Assembly (NCBI GenBank): GCA_003166055.1
Contig: PMWR01000423.1
Coordinates: 7,502-12,909, forward strand
From: Acidobacteriaceae bacterium
GTDB taxonomy: Bacteria; Acidobacteriota; Terriglobia; Terriglobales; Acidobacteriaceae
Length of the DNA: 5,408 nucleotides
Direction of reading: 5' to 3'
In this document: in pieces, positions 1 through 5,408 of the stretch
Position numbering within the stretch: position 1 is the first letter of the stretch
Layout of the letters: each line of letters starts with the position of its first letter
Made by a program: the position numbers and the translations under genes
The notes under the pieces: model-generated
Database searches by the model: none
Told to the model about the DNA's origin: nothing
The model's input: the letters and a program-made list of their open reading frames with translations, nothing else

Positions 1-2
1 GG

Positions 3-380
3 CCTTACCTGGATAGCGCGCTGTTTCGCAAGCATCCGCCGCGGGCTGCGCGGCTGGCGGTGTTTTCAGCCTGCGCCACCGGCAAGAAGGAAGAAGGATG
101 GAATCACGGCATGGGGGACATTGTGGATACGCTGGCGTCGCTCGGCGTGCCGGATGTAGTGGCCACGCGGTGGCAGATCGATTCGGGGTCCGCTGTGCCG
201 ATGATGGATGCGTTCTATGGGGGGCTGGCAAAGGGGCTCACGGTTCCACAGGCTTTGACGACGGCGCGGCAAACGCTGATCCGCGACGCACGCTATCGTC
301 ATCCGTACTATTGGGCTGCTTACTACGCGTCGGGATTTGGGCGGTCGGATCTGAGCCAGGTGTTTCACGCCAGCAATTAG
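3..380 (+). CDS. CHAT-domain (caspase-like) protein, C-terminal fragment
   Basis: This is the 3' end of a gene whose start lies upstream of the window; the reading frame is open from base 3 to the TAG at 378-380 (125 codons). The visible part matches the second half of a CHAT domain, a caspase/separase-related cysteine peptidase fold. It has the strand and motif FSACATG with the predicted nucleophile Cys at codon 72-74, then a GMGD...LASLGVPDVVATRW segment, a helix with MMDAFYGGLAKG, and the terminal HPYYWAAYYASG block typical of the family. The catalytic His of the usual HFATHG-like motif should lie upstream and cannot be checked. In many bacteria such domains sit at the C-terminus of long TPR proteins; a TPR N-terminus here is inference. 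The in-frame GTG at 60 is inside the domain and is not a real start. An 84-base gap without a clear terminator separates it from the next gene on the same strand. Substrate and role are unknown. Confidence 0.88.
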   Translation, partial: PYLDSALFRKHPPRAARLAVFSACATGKKEEGWNHGMGDIVDTLASLGVPDVVATRWQIDSGSAVPMMDAFYGGLAKGLTVPQALTTARQTLIRDARYRHPYYWAAYYASGFGRSDLSQVFHASN

Positions 381-464
381 AGCAGTGCCCGGTTGATCGC
401 GGCTGGGAAATGAAAGCTGCTGCTTCGCCGATTGGCCGCGCAATGATTTAGGCTTTCTGCTGCC

Positions 465-2828
465 ATGAAAAAACTCCGCAAGGCCCTCGTTTTCCTTGTC
501 CTGCTGCCGCTCGCGATCGAGCCCGCCGCCAAACTTCAAGCGCAGATGGTCTCGCCGTCCATTGACCACGCGGACCAGCCGTTCTCTTATTTTTCCAAGC
601 CCACCGATGAGATCGGCGTGATGGACGCCGAAGCGGCCACCGAGATTACGCCCGAGGGCTATCTGAGGACGGGATACGGTGAGCTGATGTTCTTTGCCGG
701 GCCGGAACTGGAGCCGACCAACGTGCGGATTCGCACGCTGGAAGAGGGACGGTTGCCGATTATTCACTATCATTTTGAGCGGGACGGCGTGGAGTACGAT
801 TTCACGCTGCTGGCCGCGACGCGGGACATCAAGGACGGTGAGCCGGAGGGGCCGCCGGTCAACTTCATCCGCATCACGATGAAGAACGAGGGCAGCGAGA
901 CGACGCGCGCCATTCTGGCGACTGGGGTTCGTTACGATGCGCCGAACAACACTGGGGCACGGCACGGCGACAATCGCTTCGATCGTCCACGCGAGGGCAA
1001 GTTTCCGGGCGACTACCGGCAGATTGGCGAGAGGTTCAATCCAGACTGGGTCTACTCGTTCGATGGGGGGCGCTTTCTGCGCGACGGGCGGCTGCTCTAC
1101 ACGTTTCCTGAAGGCTACGCCTCGCGCGGGTATACGCTGCATGGCCATTACAACGACCCGCAGGACGTGAACAAGGCTGCGAAACTCAATGTCGATCCGA
1201 CGGTTGCGGTGGGAATTGTGACCTACTCGGAGCTGCTGGCGAAGGGACAGGCACGCACGCTGGAGTTCAAGATGCCGGTGGCGCCGACGGCCGATGCGGC
1301 GACGATTGCGGAGATCGAGAAGGCGAGCTTCGATGAGGCGCACGCGCAGACTGTGCAGTTCTGGAATGGGATCTTCGGCGAGGGAATGGAAGTCAGCCTG
1401 CCTGAAGCGAAGGCAGTGAACACGTTTGACGCCAGCCTGATGTATGACCTGCTGGCCCGCGACCACATTGGCCCCGATTTCATCCAGACGGTGAACAAGC
1501 TGCACTATCACATGTTTTTTCTGCGCGACGGCGCGGACATTGCGCACAGCTACGATGTGACCGGCTATCCGCGGATCGCGAAGCAGGATCTGGAGTTCTT
1601 TGCCAAATCGCAAAAGGCGGATGGGAATTTTCTCTCCCAGGAGCAGCAATATGACGGCTGGGGCGAGGCGGTGTGGGGGTACTCACAGCACTATCGCATG
1701 ACGCACGACAAGGATTTTGCCGAATGGGCGCTGCCGCAGATTGCGCGCGCCGTGGACTGGCTCAAGCAGGCGCGTGCGGCCGATCCGCTGCACATTATGC
1801 CCGCAAGCGATGTTCGCGACAACGAATATGTTCCAGGGCATTTGACGGGCTATAACTTTCTGGCGCTGTCGGGGTTGAAGCTGGCGATTCAGATGGCGAA
1901 CGAGACGGGGCACGCCGATTTCGCAAAGAGCTGGCAGAGCGAATATGACGATTACCGGCAGGCATTTTTCAAGGTGCTGGATGAGCGCGCGAGCGAGAAG
2001 GGCGGGTATATTCCTCCAGCGCTCGATGGACAAGGGGGCGGGTATGACTGGGGCAACCTGCTGGCGGTGGTTCCGGAGCCGACGCTCGATGCGCATGACC
2101 CGCGGGTGACGGCGACGCTCAAGGCCACGCAGGCCAAGTATGCCGAGGGCATCATGACGTATGCCGACGGCGAGTTTCTGCATCATTACCTGACCATCAA
2201 GAACACCATGACGGAAGCGGTGCGCGGCGATCAGGAGCAGGCGTTGAAGGAGTTCTACGCGCTGCTGGTGCATACCAGCTCAACGCAGGCGGGGTTTGAG
2301 TATGCGATTCTGCCGTGGGGCGACCGGAATTTTCAGGACAACCTTGCGCCGCATGGCTGGTTTGCGGCTGAGTACCGTACGCTGCTGCGCACGATGCTGG
2401 TGCGCGAGGAAGACGACCAACTGCACCTGCTGAGCGTGGTTTCACCGGAGTGGATCGGTAAGGGAAAGGCGATTTCGGTCAGCGGGGCGCCCACTTACTT
2501 TGGCATGGTGGGATTCACGCTGGAGCAGCCGGCGGCGGGTGAGGCAGTGCTTCATCTGAGGGCGAGCTTCAGGGATGCGCCGAAGCAAATCGTCATTCAT
2601 CTGCCGTGGTTCGTGGCTGTGCAGAGTGCAAGGGCGGATGGGAAAACGGTGAGGGTCGCCGATGGCGCGATTTCCGTCGCGCCGGACACAAAGGAAGTGC
2701 GCCTGCATTGGACGGTGAAGGCAAGCGCGCCGCACATGAGTTATGAGCACGCCGTTGCGGATTACAAGGCGGAATACGCGCGGCGCTACCAAGTGCTGAT
2801 GCATGGAGAGCCGGCAGCGAAGAAGTGA
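465..2828 (+). CDS. secreted six-hairpin-glycosidase-like protein, substrate unknown
   Basis: A 787-residue exported protein. Residues 1-26 form a signal peptide: MKKLRK, then a hydrophobic stretch to about residue 20, with probable cleavage after LQA at 26. Residues about 30-270 look beta-rich, as in the N-terminal sandwich of many glycosidases. Residues about 285-655 are helical with repeated aromatic and acidic motifs of the (alpha/alpha)6 barrel superfamily: FFLRDGADIAHSYDVTGYPR (351-370), YDGWGEAVWGYSQHY (396-410), a helix ending in AVDWLKQA (429-436), DVRDNEYVPGHLTGYNF (449-465), YDWGN (527-531) and LAPHGWFAAEYRTLL (627-641). Residues about 656-750 form a short C-terminal beta domain. 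Asp355, Asp358, Glu401 and Asp452 are conspicuous candidate acids, but I cannot assign the catalytic pair or a GH family. The likely role is hydrolysis of an extracytoplasmic glycan. The ATG at 465 is chosen because the signal peptide follows directly; no strong Shine-Dalgarno is present (only TTAGG, 448-452). The gene stops 10 bases before the oppositely oriented lipoprotein gene. A non-enzymatic sugar-binding relative is possible. Confidence 0.85.
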   Translation: MKKLRKALVFLVLLPLAIEPAAKLQAQMVSPSIDHADQPFSYFSKPTDEIGVMDAEAATEITPEGYLRTGYGELMFFAGPELEPTNVRIRTLEEGRLPIIHYHFERDGVEYDFTLLAATRDIKDGEPEGPPVNFIRITMKNEGSETTRAILATGVRYDAPNNTGARHGDNRFDRPREGKFPGDYRQIGERFNPDWVYSFDGGRFLRDGRLLYTFPEGYASRGYTLHGHYNDPQDVNKAAKLNVDPTVAVGIVTYSELLAKGQARTLEFKMPVAPTADAATIAEIEKASFDEAHAQTVQFWNGIFGEGMEVSLPEAKAVNTFDASLMYDLLARDHIGPDFIQTVNKLHYHMFFLRDGADIAHSYDVTGYPRIAKQDLEFFAKSQKADGNFLSQEQQYDGWGEAVWGYSQHYRMTHDKDFAEWALPQIARAVDWLKQARAADPLHIMPASDVRDNEYVPGHLTGYNFLALSGLKLAIQMANETGHADFAKSWQSEYDDYRQAFFKVLDERASEKGGYIPPALDGQGGGYDWGNLLAVVPEPTLDAHDPRVTATLKATQAKYAEGIMTYADGEFLHHYLTIKNTMTEAVRGDQEQALKEFYALLVHTSSTQAGFEYAILPWGDRNFQDNLAPHGWFAAEYRTLLRTMLVREEDDQLHLLSVVSPEWIGKGKAISVSGAPTYFGMVGFTLEQPAAGEAVLHLRASFRDAPKQIVIHLPWFVAVQSARADGKTVRVADGAISVAPDTKEVRLHWTVKASAPHMSYEHAVADYKAEYARRYQVLMHGEPAAKK

Positions 2829-2838
2829 GCTTGAGCGG

Positions 2839-3738
2839 CTATTCCAACTTCTGGATTTTGGCGCCCTCGGGAATGGGCACGACGAATTGGTTATCGGGCA
2901 GGGGCTGGTTTTCTTTCACGCTGTCCACCGAGAGAACGATGCGAATTTCTTCCACTGGACGGGTAATGACCACCGACGACGGATACTTGCTGCCCTCGAA
3001 GTCCTGGTAGCCGGCGTAGGTCACCTGCGTCACCAGATTGCCTTCGCTGTCGTAGATGTCCTGCTGATAGGGCTCGAGGTCGTCGCGATGGAAATAGACG
3101 ACGCGGCGGGGCTCCAACTCATGGCTGCCCGGCTTGATGCTCATGATGCTCAGCTTGTATTCCGGTACGGAGTAGAGGTGCTTGCGGGCCGCGTCCTCCA
3201 CGGTGACGGTGTCCGCGCCGACACTGTAGTATTCATCTTCCGGGTCCATGCCGCGCACCATCATGGCGTCGAAGAAGAAATCCGGGCGCAGATTCTCGAG
3301 AGGGTTGGCCGACTTCCTGGTCACTGCGTTCGAGCCTTCAATCACCTTGCTCTCCGGCGGGATGGCAAGCGTGAAGGTTTTGCCGTTACTGGACATGTCG
3401 AAGAATTTTATGCCGAGGTAGAGGCCGAGCACCCGCAGGTCCGACGGCTTGCGTATCAGAATGTGTCCGTGGAGGGTGGGATAGTCCTTGGCGAGGCCCT
3501 CTTTGGACTTCATGACACTGGCTTGAATCTCGACAGTGGCAGTGAGGGTATTGAGCGAATCCCACCGCTTATTGAGACTTGCGACCAGGTCTTCAGCCGA
3601 GACAGTCTGCGTAACCAGCGGCGGCTTGGGGACGGGCAATTTGCGGGTGGTGGGAAACAGGGAGCATCCGGTGAGCAGGAGCGGCAACGCGAGGGCTACG
3701 GCCGCGATGGGGCGGGTGTAAGGCAGGCGGTCGTTCAT
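2839..3738 (-). CDS. LolA/LolB-like outer-membrane lipoprotein (DUF4292-type)
   Basis: A 299-residue lipoprotein. Residues 1-25 are a lipoprotein signal peptide: a short basic N-end, a hydrophobic core IAAVALALPLLL, and the lipobox LLTGC with the lipidated Cys at 25. Ser at +2 favours sorting to the outer membrane under the E. coli rule. The mature part begins with a proline-rich linker (34-40). It continues with a helix (48-62, AEDLVASLNKRWDSL) and then strands such as LTATVEIQASV, GHILIRKPSDLRVLGL and FFDMSSNGKTFTLAIP. This order, one helix followed by an antiparallel sheet with an 'RKP..LRV.G' strand, resembles the LolA/LolB/DUF4292 lipid-carrier fold; I infer this from pattern only. Its ATG overlaps the mltG stop codon as ATGA (3735-3738), so translational coupling is likely and the start is well supported. 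A CAGG sequence lies about 6 bases upstream. Whether it carries lipoproteins, binds peptidoglycan or assists MltG cannot be told from sequence. The lipoprotein call is firm; the fold call is moderate. Confidence 0.85.
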   Translation of the reverse strand: MNDRLPYTRPIAAVALALPLLLTGCSLFPTTRKLPVPKPPLVTQTVSAEDLVASLNKRWDSLNTLTATVEIQASVMKSKEGLAKDYPTLHGHILIRKPSDLRVLGLYLGIKFFDMSSNGKTFTLAIPPESKVIEGSNAVTRKSANPLENLRPDFFFDAMMVRGMDPEDEYYSVGADTVTVEDAARKHLYSVPEYKLSIMSIKPGSHELEPRRVVYFHRDDLEPYQQDIYDSEGNLVTQVTYAGYQDFEGSKYPSSVVITRPVEEIRIVLSVDSVKENQPLPDNQFVVPIPEGAKIQKLE

Positions 3739-4778
3739 CGGGAGCCTGCCTTCCTGACGGCGTGACGGTAACCGGCGACGTTGCGGTTGTGCTCGTCGAG
3801 AGTGGCTGAAAAGAGCGAATGGCCCTGGGGATTGGCGCCGGCGGCAACGAAATAGAGATAGTTTGTCTGCGCGGGCCGCATGGCTGCGCGCAACGCCTTT
3901 GCGCCGGGATTGGCGATGGGGGAGGGCGGCAGGCCGGGGTGCAGATAGGTATTGTACGGCGTATCGAGCTTCAGGTCGCTGGCGTAAAGGGCGCTCCGCC
4001 AGCGGCCATCGAGTTCGAGGCCATAGATCACGGCAGGATCGGTCATCAAGGGCATTTTTTTGGCAAGACGGTTTTGGAAAACGCTGGCCACCAGAGGCCG
4101 CTCCGCGTCGACCGCCGTTTCCCGTTCAACCAATGAAGCCATTGTAACCACCGCGTGCACGTCTTTCTTCAATTCCAATTGCGCGGCCACTGCGCGGAAA
4201 CGCCGCACCATGGTGGCGCAAATCTGGCCCAACGTCGCCTTGCGAGCGAAATGATATGTATCTGGAAAGAGATAGCCTTCCAGACTGGTTGCCTGGGGAT
4301 CAAGGTCGGTCACCAGGCCCACTTGCTCCCTTGCCGCATCCAGAAAGTCCATACGGGGACCAAACCCGGCTTGTTCCAGGCGGGCGGCGATATCAAAGAT
4401 GCTGGCGCCCTCAGGGATGACAACTGTTCTGGTATAAACGTCCCCGCGAGCGATCCGCGCATAGATTTCGGTCACCGGAACGGGGTGATCGAAGCGGTAC
4501 TCGCCGGCGCGGAGGGTTCCCCGTTTACCCCAGCGCAGCAGGTCGAAGGCAAACCGGCTGCGGACCACGCCGGCCTCTTCCAAACTTCTGCCCATCTGGA
4601 CCGTTGAAGAGCCCGGCGGCAGTTCGACAAAGGTTTCATGGCTGGGCCCGAACGGCGCCAGAATCAGCCAGGCCGCCGCGCCAGCCAGCAGAATTGCTAC
4701 CAGAAGAATCGCCAGCAAGACTCCAGCCGCGCCAGAACTCTTCTTCTTTTTCCGGCTCTTCCGCTTGCGAACTACCAT
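3735..4778 (-). CDS. mltG: endolytic murein transglycosylase MltG (YceG-like)
   Basis: MltG cleaves nascent peptidoglycan glycan strands internally, leaving 1,6-anhydro ends, and acts at the periplasmic face of the inner membrane near the synthases. The protein from the chosen ATG is 347 residues, close to the roughly 340 of E. coli MltG. A very basic cytoplasmic N-end (RKRKSRKKKK, 4-13) precedes one membrane segment (about 16-41). A LysM-like subdomain follows (about 55-110, with SLEEAGVV and LRAGEYRF). The catalytic YceG domain contains LEGYLFPDTY (166-175), MASLVERETA (213-222) with the catalytic Glu at 218, and LDTPYNTYLHPGLPPSPIAN (271-290). Glu218 falls at the same number as in the E. 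coli enzyme, which supports this start. A purine-rich AGGAAGGG lies 14 bases upstream, rather far. A longer form from a TTG at 4883 is open, but has no ribosome site and an unconserved extension. The gene is first in an operon with the lipoprotein gene (4-base ATGA overlap) and divergent from ruvX. Confidence 0.95.
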   Translation of the reverse strand: MVVRKRKSRKKKKSSGAAGVLLAILLVAILLAGAAAWLILAPFGPSHETFVELPPGSSTVQMGRSLEEAGVVRSRFAFDLLRWGKRGTLRAGEYRFDHPVPVTEIYARIARGDVYTRTVVIPEGASIFDIAARLEQAGFGPRMDFLDAAREQVGLVTDLDPQATSLEGYLFPDTYHFARKATLGQICATMVRRFRAVAAQLELKKDVHAVVTMASLVERETAVDAERPLVASVFQNRLAKKMPLMTDPAVIYGLELDGRWRSALYASDLKLDTPYNTYLHPGLPPSPIANPGAKALRAAMRPAQTNYLYFVAAGANPQGHSLFSATLDEHNRNVAGYRHAVRKAGSR

Positions 4779-4815
4779 CAGGTTGCTGTTGACCCTTCCT
4801 GTGTTAGAGACGCAC

Positions 4816-4832
4816 GAATCCCCTGGGGATTC
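4816..4832. promoter_or_regulatory. 17-base palindrome in mltG/ruvX divergent region
   Basis: GAATCCCC, a central T, then GGGGATTC form a perfect 8-base inverted repeat around one base. It lies outside both genes, in the predicted mltG 5' leader and just downstream of the TACAAT -10 candidate. The symmetry suits a dimeric regulator. Alternatively the leader RNA could fold into a 7-base stem with a CTG loop. There is no U-run after it in either direction, so a terminator is unlikely. The bound factor is unknown. Confidence 0.45.
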
Positions 4833-4839
4833 TCTTCCT

Positions 4840-4868
4840 TTGATTGTATCGGGTATGCCTTTTGCAAT
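4840..4868 (+). promoter_or_regulatory. weak candidate sigma-70 promoter for ruvX
   Basis: TTGATT (4840-4845) and TGCAAT (4863-4868) are separated by 17 bases, each matching the -35 and -10 consensus at four of six positions. It faces ruvX and would start a transcript near 4875, about 55 bases upstream of the proposed start codon. It overlaps the candidate mltG -10 on the other strand. Matches this weak occur by chance. Confidence 0.2.
4843..4848 (-). promoter_or_regulatory. possible -10 element for mltG operon
   Basis: On the minus strand this reads TACAAT, five of six matches to the sigma-70 -10 consensus, and would place a transcript start near 4836, about 58 bases before the mltG ATG. 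No good -35 box is found at 16-18 bases upstream: a TTGCAA exists, but only 13 bases away. The call rests on the -10 match and position alone. Confidence 0.3.
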
Positions 4869-4918
4869 TCGGCCATTTATCAAGGCGGGCGGCGCTTTAA
4901 GGTCTTAAGATTGACGCC

Positions 4919-4923
4919 AGGAG
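4919..4923 (+). promoter_or_regulatory. Shine-Dalgarno site that decides the ruvX start (CTG)
   Basis: AGGAG matches the anti-Shine-Dalgarno sequence perfectly and is followed by seven bases (CAAAGTT) and then CTG at 4931, which is in the ruvX frame. This is ideal spacing. The frame contains no ATG, GTG or TTG between its upstream stop (TAA 4898-4900) and the GTG at 4997, so this site is the main evidence for where translation begins. Confidence 0.6.
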
Positions 4924-4930
4924 CAAAGTT

Positions 4931-5404
4931 CTGGATACGAAACCTCTTAGCCTTCCCCGTTATCTGGGTCTGGATGTCGGCAACCGCCGGATCGGGGTGG
5001 CGGTGTCGGATGAGCTTGGGCTGACGGCGCAGCCGGTATTAACGCTGGAGCGGCGGCACAACCGGCGCGAAGACCTGCGGCGGCTGGGGCGGCTGGCGCG
5101 CAAGTTTGGCGTGGTGGGGATCGTGGTGGGGAATCCGCTGCACTTGTCTGGAGACGCGAGCCCGCAGACTGAGAAGACGCAGGCCTTTGCGGCGGAGCTG
5201 GGGGAGCTGACCGGGCTGCCTATTCACCTTTGGGATGAGCGGCTTACCTCGCGCGAGGCGCACCAGATTCTGTATGAGGCGGGGCGGCCACGGCAGGAAC
5301 ATCGCGAGGTGGTGGACCAGGTGGCGGCGGTGTTGATTTTGGAGGGGTTTTTAGGGGCAGGGACTAAGGGACTAGGGACTAAGGGACTAGGGACTAGGGA
5401 CTAA
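4931..5404 (+). CDS. ruvX: RuvX/YqgF family nuclease (pre-16S rRNA / Holliday-junction resolvase-like), CTG start
   Basis: YqgF/RuvX is a small cytoplasmic RNase H-fold protein. E. coli YqgF is implicated in 16S rRNA 5'-end maturation, and relatives resolve Holliday junctions in vitro. From the proposed CTG the protein has 157 residues, against about 140-150 usually. Family motifs are all present: YLGLDVGNRRIGVAVSD (11-27) with metal-binding Asp15, VVGNPLHLSGDASPQTEKT (65-83), LWDERLTSREAHQIL (100-114) with Glu103, and VVDQVAAVLILEGFL (127-141) with Asp129. The start is chosen because CTG follows AGGAG by seven bases; a change of one base would make it ATG. Gene callers limited to ATG/GTG/TTG would start at GTG 4997 and lose Asp15. 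Residues 144-157 are encoded by the GGGACTA repeat tract and read GTKGLGTKGLGTRD; the TAA stop also lies in the repeat. This tail is not part of the family core. The gene is divergent from mltG. Family is certain; start and C-end are less so. Confidence 0.9.
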   Translation: MDTKPLSLPRYLGLDVGNRRIGVAVSDELGLTAQPVLTLERRHNRREDLRRLGRLARKFGVVGIVVGNPLHLSGDASPQTEKTQAFAAELGELTGLPIHLWDERLTSREAHQILYEAGRPRQEHREVVDQVAAVLILEGFLGAGTKGLGTKGLGTRD

Positions 5405-5408
5405 GGGA
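5360..5408 (+). repeat. GGGACTA heptamer tandem repeat, runs off the window
   Basis: Six full copies of GGGACTA begin at 5360, 5368, 5375, 5383, 5390 and 5397, and a seventh (GGGA) is cut by the window end. An extra A follows copies one, three and six, so the array starts as two 15-base units (GGGACTAAGGGACTA) and then loses phase. Because 15 is a multiple of three, the first part encodes repeated GTKGL. The phase change then puts TAA in frame at 5402-5404, ending ruvX. The total array length is unknown, as it continues past the end. Simple repeats of this kind are prone to slippage and to assembly collapse. Confidence 0.93.

Noticed and set aside
381..464. Terminator or promoter between the CHAT gene and the glycosidase-like gene
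   Set aside because: Only short complementary pieces (GAAAGC at 412-417, GCTTTC at 452-457) far apart and no U-run; no -35/-10 pair at normal spacing.
66..1649. Long minus-strand open frame of 527 codons opposite the CHAT and glycosidase-like genes
   Set aside because: The translation is Arg/His/Leu-rich with no domain or signal pattern. It is the typical antisense shadow of GC-rich codons, and the plus-strand proteins have clear motifs.
2803..3765. Plus-strand open frame of 320 codons opposite the lipoprotein gene
   Set aside because: It is the mirror of a convincing lipoprotein with lipobox and ATGA coupling. Its translation has no recognisable motif.
4779..4883. Longer mltG from a TTG start at 4883
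   Set aside because: There is no ribosome site before it, the added 35 residues are not typical of MltG, and they would cover the palindrome and promoter-like elements. The ATG at 4778 gives the family length and Glu218.
4897..4908. Inverted repeat TTAAG-GT-CTTAA upstream of ruvX
   Set aside because: A five-base arm in an AT-richer spot is likely by chance and has no second copy. It could matter, but nothing else supports it.
4910..4912. ATT as the ruvX start, with TTAAGG a few bases upstream
   Set aside because: It is in frame and has an AAGG seven bases before it, but ATT starts are rarer still than CTG, and AGGAG before the CTG at 4931 is the better ribosome site. It is kept only as an alternative.
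5360..5408. The tandem array as a CRISPR
   Set aside because: Units are 7-8 bases with no unique spacers, so it is a simple tandem repeat.

Overview
The window looks like chromosomal DNA of a GC-rich Gram-negative bacterium. Acidobacteriota (Terriglobia-like) is my best guess. That guess rests on gene content and style: a CHAT-domain protein, a large secreted six-hairpin-glycosidase-like protein, a LolA/LolB-like lipoprotein next to mltG, and GGGACTA heptamer repeats. It is an inference, not a database result. No RNA genes, CRISPR array, insertion sequence or phage gene is visible.

Layout. Positions 3-380 (+) are the C-terminal end of a CHAT (caspase-like) protein cut by the window edge. Positions 465-2828 (+) encode a 787-residue exported protein with an alpha/alpha-barrel glycosidase-like core, of unknown substrate. 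It runs convergently, with a 10-base gap, into a two-gene minus-strand operon. That operon is mltG (start 4778), encoding an endolytic peptidoglycan transglycosylase, followed by a lipoprotein gene (3738-2839) coupled through an ATGA overlap. A 152-base divergent intergenic region (4779-4930) holds a 17-base palindrome and weak promoter-like elements. On its other side lies ruvX/yqgF (4931-5404, +), encoding a Holliday-junction resolvase-like / pre-16S rRNA nuclease family protein.

The mltG-lipoprotein pair points to cell-envelope work: septal or lateral peptidoglycan processing, plus an outer-membrane lipoprotein with a lipid-carrier-like fold. ruvX is often a neighbour of mltG in other bacteria, so the neighbourhood is partly conserved, but here the two genes are divergent.

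The most unusual part is ruvX. It has no ATG, GTG or TTG start that keeps its conserved first strand, but it does have a CTG codon behind a well-placed AGGAG. Its 3' end is built from GGGACTA/GGGACTAA repeats, which encode a GTKGL-type tail and supply the stop codon. I see no convincing new multi-gene system. The rest is housekeeping plus an uncharacterised secreted enzyme.
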